Below are positions 11,119 to 19,858 of a DNA stretch of 64,000 nt, piece by piece. The translations under genes were made by a program, and so were the position numbers. How positions within the stretch are numbered: the stretch's first letter is position 1; each line of letters starts with the position of its first letter. This DNA is from an uncultured Eubacteriales bacterium (GTDB taxonomy: Bacteria; Bacillota; Clostridia; Christensenellales; Aristaeellaceae): contig CACYTF010000001.1 in the NCBI GenBank assembly GCA_902777335.1, positions 39,975 to 103,974 of the forward strand, in the 5' to 3' direction. The notes under the pieces are model-generated. The model ran no database searches. It saw only the letters and a list, made by a program, of their open reading frames with translations, and was not told the DNA's origin.

Positions 11119-11883
11119 TTATTCGCCGATGAAGTCGCCGGAATCGGGCTCCTCCACGTCCGCCGCTTCCTCCACGGCGTCCTGGGCGGCCTCGACCTTC
11201 TCCTCCACGGCGTCCGCGGCCGCCTCGGCCTTCTCCGCCACGGCGTCCACGGCCTCGGCCGCGGCGTCCTGGACCTCGCCGGCCTTGGCCTCCAGCTCCG
11301 CCCTGGCGCTCTCCATCGCCTCGGTCGCGGCGCCCTTGGCCTGTTCAAACACGCCCTGGACCTTCTCCGCCACGCCCTTGAAGCTGTCGCTCACGCTTTT
11401 GAACACATCCTGGGCGGCGGCGTCCGCCTTCTGGGCGGCGCCCCTGGCCTCCTCGGCGGCGGCCTTCATCGCCTCGATGGACGCGTTCTCGCTGGCCTCG
11501 GCCTTCTCCTCGACCTTGGCGATGTTCTTCTGAATATAGTCGTGGATGGCGTCGGTGCCGGTGGCGGCATGCTCGCGCATCCGGGCCACCTGCTCGTCCA
11601 CCTCGTCCCTGATCTCGGCCTTCAGGTCCTTCTTCGGCTCGAGGGAGGCCTTGGTCTTCTCCGCCAGGCTCTTGGCGCCGTCGCCCACCTTGTCCAGGGC
11701 GTCGGCCACCATGGGCTTGGCCTTTTCGGCCAGGCTCTTCGCGCCGTCGGTCACCTTGTCCAGCGTCTCCTCCACGCCGGGCTTCGCCTTTTCAAACAGG
11801 TCCTTCGCGCCGTCCACGGCCTTCTCGCCCAGGTCCTGAATCTTGGAAACCGCCTTGCCCAATCCGTCCAGAATACTTGCCAT
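11119..11883 (-). CDS. Ala/Lys/Glu-rich amphipathic helical protein
   Basis: A 254-residue protein made of repeated helical units such as GAKSLAEKAKPMVADALDKV and EKAEAAADAVEEKVEAAQDA. There is no signal peptide, Cys or membrane segment. The 11-residue-like periodicity of charged and Ala positions recalls LEA-type stress proteins and apolipoprotein-like helices, and it is likely to form long amphipathic helices or coiled coils. Two near-repeats (VTDGAKSLAEKAKP and VGDGAKSLAEKTKA) show internal duplication. It is expressed from its own promoter at 11979-12007, divergent from the ROK regulator. Function unknown; a stress or spore-related role would be a guess. Confidence 0.8.
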   Translation of the reverse strand: MASILDGLGKAVSKIQDLGEKAVDGAKDLFEKAKPGVEETLDKVTDGAKSLAEKAKPMVADALDKVGDGAKSLAEKTKASLEPKKDLKAEIRDEVDEQVARMREHAATGTDAIHDYIQKNIAKVEEKAEASENASIEAMKAAAEEARGAAQKADAAAQDVFKSVSDSFKGVAEKVQGVFEQAKGAATEAMESARAELEAKAGEVQDAAAEAVDAVAEKAEAAADAVEEKVEAAQDAVEEAADVEEPDSGDFIGE

Positions 11884-11978
11884 GTCAAATGCCTCCTTGT
11901 GCGTCTTCGCGTCGTCCGTGAAGGGAGGGTCGCGGTCCGCAAGACCGGCGGCCCTGAAAACATTTCGCTAACGTTACC

Positions 11979-12007
11979 ATTATAGCATAATCCTGCCCAT
12001 ATTGCAA
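11979..12007 (-). promoter_or_regulatory. Sigma-A promoter of the Ala/Lys/Glu-rich gene
   Basis: On the minus strand TTGCAA (12002-12007), a 17-base spacer and TATAAT (11979-11984). Confidence 0.8.
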
Positions 12008-12016
12008 CCGTTGCAA
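12002..12016. promoter_or_regulatory. Dyad TTGCAA-CCG-TTGCAA shared by divergent promoters
   Basis: A 15-base dyad in which each TTGCAA half forms the -35 hexamer of one of two divergent promoters. It is a natural operator candidate for the adjacent ROK regulator. Confidence 0.6.
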
Positions 12017-12039
12017 TCGCTTCTTGTCTATGATATACT
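12011..12039 (+). promoter_or_regulatory. Sigma-A promoter of the ROK regulator
   Basis: TTGCAA (12011-12016), a 17-base spacer and TATACT (12034-12039), with the start codon at 12076. Confidence 0.8.
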
Positions 12040-12075
12040 ATGGAAAACAGTTGCGTTCAAGGATGGTGACTGTGC

Positions 12076-13235
12076 ATGATCTCCCTGAGGCCGTTGGACC
12101 AGGCCTACATCAAGCGCCACAACATAGAGAGCCTGCTGTCGATGCTGGAGCGGTGCCAGCCCGTGTCCCGCACCAAGCTGGCCCAGCTGACGGAGATGTC
12201 CTCCGCCAGCGTGACGCGCTTCATCGGCGCGCTGACCGCGCTGGGGCTGGTGAATGAGACCGCCGCTTCCGATGCCGCGGGCCGGGGCCGCAGGGCCGTC
12301 AACCTGCGCACCGCGCCGGACGGCATGTTCACGCTGGGCTGCCACTTCGACACCCACAGCCTGCGCCTGTGCCTGATGGACTTCAGCAACCGGATCCGCG
12401 GCGTGCGCGAGATCGTGCTGTCCCCTCCGACCTGAAGCCCGAAAGGCTGGCCGAAATCGCCGCGGAACAGGCGGCGCACCTGAAGCCCGCCGCCGCCGGG
12501 CGGCTGCGGGGCGCGGGCGTCAGCGTGTCCGGGCGCATCGACAACCGCACCAACCGGGTCAGCGAGTCCCGCGCCTTCGAGTGGGTCAACATGGACCTGG
12601 CCACGCCCTTCTCCGAAGCCCTGGACCTGCCCGTGCTGGTGGAGAACGACGTGCGGGCCTGCCTGACCTGGGAGGGCATGCGCATGGGCATGCTGGACAA
12701 GGACCAGGACTGCGCCTACCTGTACCTGGGCCGGGCGGGCATCGGCTTCTCCAACAGCGTGGGCGGCCGCATCGTGCGGGGGCTGAACAACTCCGCCGGC
12801 GAGATCGAAGAGGTGTTCATGAACATGAACGACCGCCTGGACGATCACCTGCGGGAGGTCAGCCTGGTCACCAAGGCGCGCAGGTTCTCGCCCTCGGTGA
12901 ACAGCATCAGCGACATACTGAAGGCCCACCGCATGGGGCTGACCTGGGCAAAGCTGCTGATGGACGACTTCATCGGCCACCTGAACATACTGCTGCAGCT
13001 GATCCGCGCCATGCTGGACCCCCACTGCCTGATCCTGGGCGGCGACATCACCGACGCGCTGCGCACCGCGCCGGGGCTGCTGCCCGAGGGGCAGTTCTCC
13101 TTCGGCGAGCTGTTCGAGGACTCCTGCGCCCGCGGCGCGGCCGTCATCGCCATGCGCAGCGCGCTGCACACCCGCCTCGAGGCGGCCATGGAGCCCACCG
13201 AGGCCCCGCCGGCGGACGGCGAGGACGGGCAGTGA
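12076..13235 (+). pseudogene. ROK-family transcriptional regulator, frameshifted
   Basis: An N-terminal winged helix (VSRTKLAQLTEMSSASVTRF, about residues 30-50), the GRGRRAVNL linker and the start of a ROK domain are in one frame, ending at a TGA at 12433-12435. The rest of the ROK fold (GAGVSVSGRID, LPVLVENDVRA, LYLGRAGIGFSN, HCLILGGDITD) continues in another frame to 13235. Adding one C to the CCCC run at about 12421-12424 would restore VLSPSDLKPE and one protein of about 386 residues. The change may be a real mutation, phase variation or a sequencing error. It sits just upstream of the GH51 gene, so it is probably a sugar-responsive repressor of arabinoside use. Confidence 0.8.
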
Positions 13236-13296
13236 CACATCGGCTTCGCAGGCTTCACCCCATCCATCCAGGACTACATAAGCAGGAGGTAACGCG

Positions 13297-14769
13297 ATGG
13301 ACCGCATCACCCTGAACCCCGGCCGCAGCGCCGGCGTCATCAACAGGAACATCTACGGCCACTTCTCCGAGCACCTGGGCCGCTGCATCTACGGCGGCAT
13401 CTACGTGGGAGAGGGCTCCCCCATTCCCAATGTCAACGGCATGCGCGCCGACGTGGTGGACGCCCTGCGGGCCATCCAGATCCCCGTGCTGCGCTGGCCG
13501 GGCGGCTGCTTTGCCGACGAGTACCACTGGCAGGACGGCATCGGTCCCAAGGCCGACCGCAGGCGCATGGTGAACACCAACTGGGGCCATGTGGTGGAGG
13601 ACAACAGCTTCGGCACCCACGAGTTCATGGAGCTGTGCCGCCAGCTGGGCTGCGCGCCCTACATCAACGCCAACGTGGGCTCCGGCACCGTGCGCGAGAT
13701 GGCCGAGTGGGTGGAATACCTGAACAGCCCCGGCGACTCCACGGTGGTCCGCCGGCGCTGGGCCAACGGCCAAAAGGAGCCCTGGGGCGTGCGGTACTGG
13801 GGCGTCGGCAACGAGAGCTGGGGCTGCGGCGGCAACATGCGGCCCGAGTACTACGCCGACGAATACCTGCGCTACCAGACCTTCTGCCGGGATTATCCGG
13901 GCAGCAAGCTGTACCGCATCGCCTGCGGGCCGGGCGGCGGCGGCGACAGCTGGCTGCGGTGGACCGAGGTGCTGATGGAGCGCGCGGGCCGGAACATGGA
14001 CGCGCTGACCCTGCACCACTACAGCCTCACCGGGCCGGACTGGGAGCACAAGGGCAGGGCCCTGACCTTCGACAAGGGCGAATACTACGAGCTGCTGGAG
14101 CACGCCGCCTGGATGGACAATCTGATCCAGCGCCACGGCGCCATCATGGACCGCTTCGACCCCCAGCGCCGCGTGGGCCTGATCGTGGACGAGTGGGGCA
14201 CCTGGCACCAGGTGGAGGACGGCACCAACCCGGGCTTTTTGTACCAGCAGAACGCCATGCGCGACGCCCTGGTGGCCGCGATCACGCTGAACATATTCAA
14301 CCGCCACTGCGACCGGGTGGTGATGGCCAATTTGGCCCAGACGGTGAACGTGCTGCAATCGGTGGTGCTCACCGACGGCGACAGGATGCTGCTCACCCCC
14401 ACCTGGCACGTGTTCGACCTGTACAAGGCCCACCAAGGCGCGAAGCAGGTGGACTGCTTCGTGGAGACCGACCGCATCGGCGAGGGCGAGCGGCGCGTCG
14501 ACCGCATCAGCGCCTCCGCCTCCGAAAAGGACGGCGTTCTCACGCTGACCGTGGCCAACTGCGCCATGGACGAGGCCGCCGAGGTGCAGGTATCGCTGCC
14601 CCGCTGCGGCCAGGCGAACGGGCGCATACTGACCGCCCCCGCCCACGCCTTCAACGACTTCGACAACAGCCCCGTGCGCGCCGTGGCCTTCGACGGCGTT
14701 CGCGCCGCGGACGGCGGGCTCCGGCTGGAGCTGCCGCCCTGCAGCGTCGCGGCGATCACCATTTCATGA
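13297..14769 (+). CDS. abfA: Alpha-L-arabinofuranosidase, GH51
   Basis: Removes terminal arabinofuranosyl groups from arabinan or arabinoxylan fragments. The 490-residue protein has the GH51 start ([20 protein letters not shown]), the substrate-loop block [14 protein letters not shown], the acid/base Glu in [11 protein letters not shown] and the nucleophile Glu in [10 protein letters not shown]. There is no signal peptide, so it acts inside the cell on imported oligosaccharides. AGGAGG lies seven bases before the ATG. It follows the ROK regulator by 61 bases and overlaps the next small gene by four. Confidence 0.95.
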   Translation: MDRITLNPGRSAGVINRNIYGHFSEHLGRCIYGGIYVGEGSPIPNVNGMRADVVDALRAIQIPVLRWPGGCFADEYHWQDGIGPKADRRRMVNTNWGHVVEDNSFGTHEFMELCRQLGCAPYINANVGSGTVREMAEWVEYLNSPGDSTVVRRRWANGQKEPWGVRYWGVGNESWGCGGNMRPEYYADEYLRYQTFCRDYPGSKLYRIACGPGGGGDSWLRWTEVLMERAGRNMDALTLHHYSLTGPDWEHKGRALTFDKGEYYELLEHAAWMDNLIQRHGAIMDRFDPQRRVGLIVDEWGTWHQVEDGTNPGFLYQQNAMRDALVAAITLNIFNRHCDRVVMANLAQTVNVLQSVVLTDGDRMLLTPTWHVFDLYKAHQGAKQVDCFVETDRIGEGERRVDRISASASEKDGVLTLTVANCAMDEAAEVQVSLPRCGQANGRILTAPAHAFNDFDNSPVRAVAFDGVRAADGGLRLELPPCSVAAITIS

Positions 14770-15041
14770 CCGCACCGGACGCGCCCGTCCCCTGCCCGCG
14801 GTGCCTGTCGTCGGAAGTGCCCGGCGGGGAGGCGCTCTCCGCGCTGCTGCGCCAGTGGACAGAGGCCATACCGGATGAGCGCCGCGCGGACGGGGCCCTG
14901 CGCCGCGCCCGCCTGGACGTCTGCCGGGCCTGCCCCCATCTGAGCGCGGGCACCTGCGCCCTGTGCGGTTGCTACGTGGAGTACCGCGCCGCCCACGCCG
15001 CCCAGCGCTGCCCCGACGCGCCGGGGCGCTGGCCGGCATGA
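14766..15041 (+). CDS. Small cysteine-rich protein
   Basis: A 91-residue protein with three Cys clusters: PCPRCLS near the start, [20 protein letters not shown] in the second half and a final Cys in AQRCPDAPG. It resembles small zinc-binding DUF6171-type proteins, but I am not sure of the family. The ATG overlaps the GH51 stop (ATGA), so it is translated with that gene. Confidence 0.6.
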   Translation: MTAPDAPVPCPRCLSSEVPGGEALSALLRQWTEAIPDERRADGALRRARLDVCRACPHLSAGTCALCGCYVEYRAAHAAQRCPDAPGRWPA

Positions 15042-15085
15042 GCCGCCCGCAAGCCATAGCCAGACCGTCTGAGAGGTTGTATGTT

Positions 15086-15937
15086 ATGCAGAAAATCGGA
15101 ATCGTAACCGACACCAATTCCGGCATGACCGCGCAGGAGGCCCGGGAGGCCGGCGTCGCGCTGATGCCCATGCCCTTCACCGTGAACGGCCGGGACTACG
15201 TGGAAAACGTCAACATGACCTACCAGGAGTTCTTCGAGCGCCTGGCGGGCGGCGCGAACGTGGCCACGTCCCAGCCCGCGCCGGAGAGCGTCGCCCAATG
15301 CTGGGACGCGGCGCTTGCGCAGTGGGATCAGATCATCTACATACCGATGTCCAGCGCGCTGAGCAGCAGCTGCCAGAGCGCCGCGCTGTTCGCTCAGGAT
15401 TACGGCGGCCGCGTGCTGGTGGCGGACAACCGCCGCATCTCCATCAGCCAGAAGCAGTCGGTGTACGACGCGCTGAAGTGGCGGGACGCGGGCCTGAGCG
15501 CCGAGGAGATCTTGAAAAACCTGATGGACACCGCCCTCGACACCAGCATCTACCTGACGGTGGACGATCTGAAGTACCTGAAGCGCGGCGGGCGCATCAC
15601 GCCCTCGGTGGCCGCCATCGGCACGGTGCTGAACATCAAGCCCGTGCTGCAGATCCAGGGCGGCATGCTGGACACCTACAAGAAGGTGCGCGGCCTGCAC
15701 GCGGCCCAGAGCACGATGCTGGACGCCGTCCTCAAGGACCTGGACACCCGCTTCGCGGACATGCCCATGGTGCTGCGCACCGCCTACACCGGCGACGCGG
15801 ACGTGGGACGGCTGTGGAACAGCCAGGTGCAGGCGCGCTTTCCGGAGTACCAGGTCACCGGCGATCCCCTGCCCATCAGCATCGCCTGCCACGTGGGCCC
15901 CGGCGTGCTGGCCCTCGGATTGATGCGGAAGATCTGA
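15086..15937 (+). CDS. DegV family fatty-acid-binding protein
   Basis: DegV/FakB-like proteins bind fatty acids and present them to a fatty acid kinase. The 283-residue protein has the opening IGIVTDTNSGM, MPFTVNGRDYVEN, the TSQPAPES loop, IPMSSALSSSCQSA and DLKYLKRGGRITPS, all family blocks. ATG at 15086 is chosen over upstream in-frame starts because GAGAGG lies nine bases before it and the core begins there. No fatty acid kinase gene lies nearby. Confidence 0.93.
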   Translation: MQKIGIVTDTNSGMTAQEAREAGVALMPMPFTVNGRDYVENVNMTYQEFFERLAGGANVATSQPAPESVAQCWDAALAQWDQIIYIPMSSALSSSCQSAALFAQDYGGRVLVADNRRISISQKQSVYDALKWRDAGLSAEEILKNLMDTALDTSIYLTVDDLKYLKRGGRITPSVAAIGTVLNIKPVLQIQGGMLDTYKKVRGLHAAQSTMLDAVLKDLDTRFADMPMVLRTAYTGDADVGRLWNSQVQARFPEYQVTGDPLPISIACHVGPGVLALGLMRKI

Positions 15938-15945
15938 ACACCGCC

Positions 15946-15997
15946 CGATTCACGGAGAAGGCCCCTTCCGAAAGGAAGGGGCCTTCTCCGTGAATCG
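15946..15997. terminator. Perfect 24-bp inverted repeat with GAAA loop
   Basis: Bases 15946-15969 and 15974-15997 are exact complements around a GAAA tetraloop. The element lies between convergent degV and the zinc-ribbon gene. It lacks a T-run on either side, so it may act as a bidirectional terminator or RNA stabiliser. Confidence 0.65.
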
Positions 15998-16001
15998 AGA
16001 C

Positions 16002-16301
16002 TTACCAGCGGTTGCTCTCCATGCGCTGCTTCTCGAAGCAGGCGCGGCAATACACCGGGCGATCTCCCCGGGGCTGGAAGGGAACCTGAGTGGGCTGGCC
16101 GCACTCGGCGCAAACGACGTCGTACATGGGGCGGTCGCTACGGTTGAAGCCACCGTTGGCAGCCTTGCGCTTGTCGCGGCAGGCCTTGCAGCGGCCGGGC
16201 TCGTTCTGGAAGCCCTTGTCGGCGTAGAACTGCTGCTCGGAAGCGGTGAACACGAACTCATTGCCACACTCACGGCACACCAAAGTCTTGTCTTCGAACA
16301 T
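16002..16301 (-). CDS. Zinc-ribbon protein
   Basis: A 99-residue protein with two zinc-binding units: CRECGNEF with CKACRDKR, and CAECGQPTQVPFQPRGDRPV with YCRACF. This is a common small Bacillota/Chloroflexota zinc-ribbon family of unknown function with a DRPVYC signature. It has its own promoter and a leader of about 115 bases. Confidence 0.85.
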   Translation of the reverse strand: MFEDKTLVCRECGNEFVFTASEQQFYADKGFQNEPGRCKACRDKRKAANGGFNRSDRPMYDVVCAECGQPTQVPFQPRGDRPVYCRACFEKQRMESNRW

Positions 16302-16423
16302 GAAATATACCCTCCTCGTAGTGTCTGCCCATGCGATGTATAGTCTCTGTTGCCGATTCCTGTCATCGGTAGGGTTCCACCGGAGGGATACGGTTACGAA
16401 GCGCTCTAATCGGGGCTGGAAAT

Positions 16424-16452
16424 ATTATAACACAGTGGAGCATTTTTGTACA
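16424..16452 (-). promoter_or_regulatory. Extended -10 promoter of the zinc-ribbon gene
   Basis: On the minus strand TATAAT (16424-16429) is preceded by TG at the extended -10 position. TGTACA lies 17 bases upstream as a weak -35. Confidence 0.65.
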
Positions 16453-16482
16453 GCCCTTTCCGAACATTTTCCGCCATATATT

Positions 16483-17676
16483 TTAATTTTCCTGTGACTT
16501 TTCATCGCTTCCCCGGGCGCTTTCGGCGGGCGCGCCCTCAGGCGCGGGGGTCTGGGCGCGCCGGGTATCGTCCGCGGCGGACTCGCGTCTTTCCTCGGCG
16601 GCCTTTGGGCCGCGGCCGCGCCTGCGCCGGTGCTCCTTGGCGGGGGCCGGGGCCTGCGCCGCCGGGTCATCGTCCTTCATCATCTCCAGGAACTGATCGG
16701 TGCTCAGGTTCTTGGGGGCCTTCTGGCGGGGATAGCGCTTCTTCCTGTCCTTGTCGTCCTTGTCGTCCTCGCCCGCTTCCGCCTCGGCGGCCTCGGCCTG
16801 GGGGCGGCCCCTGCGCGGCTTTTTGTCCGCCCGCGGCTGCTCGCGCACGGCGGCGGCGTCATCCGGGCCGGGGCGGCGCACCTCGTCGATGGCGTATTCG
16901 CGCACGTCGAAGGTGTCGTCGTCCACGCGGATGCGCACCTTGACGCGCTCCTTGATGCAGTTGATCTCGGTGATCACGCCCACGCCGTCCGGCGTGACGA
17001 TGTCCTTGCCCACCCGGGGCAGGCGCTTGAGCACCTGCTCGTAGTTGTCCTGCTCGTACTTCAGGCAGCACATCAGCCGCCCGCACTGGCCCGAGATCTT
17101 GGTGGGGTTCAGCGACAGGTTCTGCTCCTTGGCCATCTTGATGGACACGGGCTGGAATTCGCCCAGGAACGCGCCGCAGCAGATCTGCCTGCCGCAGGCG
17201 CCCAGGCCGCCCAGCATCTTCGCCTCGTCGCGCACGCCGATCTGCCGAAGCTCGATGCGGATCTTGAACACCGAGGCCAGGTCCTTCACCAGGTCTCTGA
17301 AGTCCACGCGCCCGTTGGCAGTGAAGTAGAATATGATCTTGTTGTTGTCGAAGGTGAACTCCACGCTCACCAGCTTCATGTCCAGCTTGTGCTTGGCGAT
17401 CCGCTCCTGGCAGATGGCGAACGCCTCCCGCTCGCGCTGCTCGTTGGCCTCGGCGCGGCGCACGTCCTCCTCGTTGGCGATGCGGACCACCTTCTTCAGG
17501 GGCGTCACGATCTGCGCATCGTTGACCGAGCGGGACCCGGTGACCACCTCGCCGATCTCCACGCCCCGCGCGGTCTCGACGATGACGTTGTCGCCCGGCC
17601 TGGGCCATATGCCGTCCGGGTCAAAGTAGTAGACCTTGCCCGCCTTCTTGAATCGAACACCGATTACCGTTGCCAT
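16483..17676 (-). CDS. ricT: PSP1-domain protein RicT (YaaT)
   Basis: RicT is part of the Ric (Y-) complex that affects RNase Y-dependent mRNA processing and sporulation in Bacillus. The 397-residue protein has the PSP1 core with cysteine blocks ACGRQICCGAFLGEF and QCGRLMCCLKYE, which bind Fe-S in the Bacillus complex. After about residue 270 there is a long Lys/Arg/Glu/Ala-rich disordered tail that Bacillus RicT lacks. It overlaps the holB end by 13 bases, following the usual darA-holB-ricT order. Confidence 0.92.
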   Translation of the reverse strand: MATVIGVRFKKAGKVYYFDPDGIWPRPGDNVIVETARGVEIGEVVTGSRSVNDAQIVTPLKKVVRIANEEDVRRAEANEQREREAFAICQERIAKHKLDMKLVSVEFTFDNNKIIFYFTANGRVDFRDLVKDLASVFKIRIELRQIGVRDEAKMLGGLGACGRQICCGAFLGEFQPVSIKMAKEQNLSLNPTKISGQCGRLMCCLKYEQDNYEQVLKRLPRVGKDIVTPDGVGVITEINCIKERVKVRIRVDDDTFDVREYAIDEVRRPGPDDAAAVREQPRADKKPRRGRPQAEAAEAEAGEDDKDDKDRKKRYPRQKAPKNLSTDQFLEMMKDDDPAAQAPAPAKEHRRRRGRGPKAAEERRESAADDTRRAQTPAPEGAPAESARGSDEKSQEN

Positions 17677-18644
17677 GAAAGTACCGTCCTTCCGCTGTTA
17701 CCAGCCTCTGTCAATCCAAAATACAACTGCTCGAGCGCGCCCGACCAGGCCACGTTGCTGTCCAGCTGCTTTCGGGCGCGCACCACGCCCCGCAGAAGCA
17801 GCCCGCCGTCCACGCGGCATGCGCCCAGCCGCTCCTTTTCCGCGGCCTGATAGGGCGCGCCGCCGCTCTGCACGGCCATCAGATCCCGCGCCCAGAGCTC
17901 CATGATGTCCAGTATATCGCCCTCGCCGCCCTTCCTGTCCTCCAGCGGCACCGCCGCGGCGGCCACGGTGGCGGGGCCCTTCAGCGACTCGATCGACCGG
18001 ATCACCTGTTCGCGCAGCGAGAACCATTCCTCGTCGCCGTCGATCTCCAGCGCCCTGCCCACCGAGCCCTGGGCCGCCCCGGCCAGCAGCGCCGCCCGCC
18101 CGGGCTCCATGCCGCGCCGCATGAGCACCGCGGCGCAATCCTGCACGCTCAGGTCCGAAAAGCGCACCGTCTGGCACCTGGACACGATGGTGCCCAGCAG
18201 GCCGCCGGGCGCGTCGCTGATCAGAAAGAACATGGCGTCGCCCACGGGGCTCTCCAGCGTCTTCAGCATCGCGTTCTGGGCGCTGGGGGTCATGCGGTCC
18301 GCCTGCTCGATCAGCGCCACGTGCCGCCCGCCCTCGTAGGGGCGCAGGGCCAGCGCGTCGATCAGCGCACGCACCTCGTCCACGCCGATGCTCTTCTTCT
18401 CCGGGCGCAGCACGTGCACGTCCGGGTGGGTGCCGTTCAAAAAACGCTTGCAGGCGGGGCAGACGCCGCAGGGCCTGTCATGGCCCGTGCACACCAGCGA
18501 CTGGGCGAACAGCCGCGCCACCGTGCGCTTGCCGGAGCCGTGGGGCCCGGTGAACAGAAGGGCATGAACAATGCGCCCGGCCTGTACCGAACGCATCAGC
18601 TGTTCCATTTTATCGCCGTAGCCCGCAAACTCGGATAGCTTCAA
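17664..18644 (-). CDS. holB: DNA polymerase III delta' subunit
   Basis: Clamp-loader subunit. The 326-residue protein has the Walker-A-like GPHGSGKRT, four zinc Cys in VCTGHDRPCGVCPACKRF, VDEVRALIDAL, ALIEQADRMTPSAQNAMLK (Walker B region) and IVSRCQTVRF (SRC motif). It starts eight bases after darA ends and is transcribed with it. Confidence 0.93.
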   Translation of the reverse strand: MKLSEFAGYGDKMEQLMRSVQAGRIVHALLFTGPHGSGKRTVARLFAQSLVCTGHDRPCGVCPACKRFLNGTHPDVHVLRPEKKSIGVDEVRALIDALALRPYEGGRHVALIEQADRMTPSAQNAMLKTLESPVGDAMFFLISDAPGGLLGTIVSRCQTVRFSDLSVQDCAAVLMRRGMEPGRAALLAGAAQGSVGRALEIDGDEEWFSLREQVIRSIESLKGPATVAAAAVPLEDRKGGEGDILDIMELWARDLMAVQSGGAPYQAAEKERLGACRVDGGLLLRGVVRARKQLDSNVAWSGALEQLYFGLTEAGNSGRTVLSWQR

Positions 18645-18652
18645 ACCAAACC

Positions 18653-18982
18653 TCAGATCTTCCTGAACTGCTCGACATCCAGCACGAAAATGGTGGCCCC
18701 GCCCACGGTGACCTCCACCGGATAGGGCACGTACACGCCCGTCGTGCCGGAGATCGGCGACGGCGTCGTGGCGATCTGCTTGCGACTCTTGCAGACCTTT
18801 TCGATGACGCCCATCGCGTTGTCCAGCTTGTCGTCTTCAACGCCCACCAGCAGCGTGGTGTTGCCGGCGCGCAGGAAGCCGCCCGTGGTGGCCAGCTTCG
18901 TCACGCGATAGCCCTCGGTCATCAGGTTGTTGATCAGCCGCGAGGCGTCCTCATCCTGCACAATGGCGACAATCAGCTTCAT
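18653..18982 (-). CDS. darA: c-di-AMP receptor DarA (PII-like)
   Basis: A trimeric PII-like protein that binds cyclic di-AMP. The 109-residue protein has MKLIVAIVQDEDASRL, TKLATTGGFLRAGNTTLLVG and PYPVEVTVGGATIFVLDVE, which are diagnostic. It is the first gene of the darA-holB-ricT operon; tmk and yaaR, which are often nearby, are absent. Confidence 0.95.
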   Translation of the reverse strand: MKLIVAIVQDEDASRLINNLMTEGYRVTKLATTGGFLRAGNTTLLVGVEDDKLDNAMGVIEKVCKSRKQIATTPSPISGTTGVYVPYPVEVTVGGATIFVLDVEQFRKI

Positions 18983-19015
18983 AGGGAGCCCCCCTTGTTA
19001 CCTTTTCGCATTTGT

Positions 19016-19044
19016 ATTATACACGCTTTTTCCCGATTATGCAA
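19016..19044 (-). promoter_or_regulatory. Sigma-A promoter of darA-holB-ricT
   Basis: On the minus strand TTGCAT (19039-19044), a 17-base spacer and TATAAT (19016-19021). Confidence 0.8.
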
Positions 19045-19093
19045 CCTTTTCCTACCGAAATAATCGTCGATGGCCCGCCCGGGGGCGTTTCGC

Positions 19094-19122
19094 TTGACAA
19101 CCGGCGGCATTGGCGATACAAT
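19094..19122 (+). promoter_or_regulatory. Sigma-A promoter of the secreted-protein gene
   Basis: TTGACA (19094-19099), a 17-base spacer and TACAAT (19117-19122). Confidence 0.8.
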
Positions 19123-19171
19123 AGGGCGTGTTGGAACGACATAAGCAACCGCGGCGAAGGAGCGGATCACC

Positions 19172-19840
19172 ATGAAGAAGTTACTGTCGATACTGTTGTG
19201 CGCGCTGCTGGCGATGCTCCCCGCGCTGGCCGAGGCGCCGGGCGGCGTCCCGGACATGGGCGGCGACACCTATTCCGACGGGCAGCCCCCGCGCGACGGC
19301 CTCTCCGCCGGAGACGGGCTCACGATCGAGGTCAACGGGGAAACCGTCAAGCTGCAGTTTGACGACTCACCGCTGTATTCCTCGGTGCAGAACGGCCTGG
19401 TGCAGGCCTCCTACTCCGCCTACGGCAGCGACGGCGACACCCTGTACGTGCTGTACCTGCTCTTCCCGGACACCGCGCAGGCCGGCATGGTGATCACCCC
19501 CGAGTACGCCGTCACCGCCGGCGAGGAGGCCTCCGTGGTGCTCATCGTATCCTCCCGCGAGCGGGAGCTGTACTACTTCTGCAGCGCGGCGGCGGGCACG
19601 ATCTACCCCGCCGAATCCACGTTCTCCATCGCCCTGGACAGCGTGGGCCCCGCCCCGGGCGGCACCGCCTACGCCGGCAGGCTGTCGGCCACGCTGATCG
19701 CGCTGGACCCGTCTTCCCAATCCGAAGTCGCCCGGCTGGCGATCCCGGAGACCGCCTTCAGCTTCACCATCGCGGGCTACACCGGCCCGTCGGCCGCGCC
19801 CGGCGCGACGCCCGTGCCGGAGGACATGCGAAAAGTATAA
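19172..19840 (+). CDS. Secreted protein of unknown function
   Basis: A 222-residue protein with a signal peptide (MKKLLSILLCALLAMLPALAEA). The mature part is rich in beta-strand-like sequence (LTIEVNGETVKLQFDD, AGMVITPEYAVTAGEEASVV) and ends in a Pro/Ala-rich tail (YTGPSAAPGATPVPEDM). No catalytic motif or membrane anchor is seen. GAAGGAGCGG precedes the ATG. It is followed after 18 bases by the hemolysin III homologue. Confidence 0.75.
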   Translation: MKKLLSILLCALLAMLPALAEAPGGVPDMGGDTYSDGQPPRDGLSAGDGLTIEVNGETVKLQFDDSPLYSSVQNGLVQASYSAYGSDGDTLYVLYLLFPDTAQAGMVITPEYAVTAGEEASVVLIVSSRERELYYFCSAAAGTIYPAESTFSIALDSVGPAPGGTAYAGRLSATLIALDPSSQSEVARLAIPETAFSFTIAGYTGPSAAPGATPVPEDMRKV

Positions 19841-19858
19841 TTGACAGAGGATCAGCCC

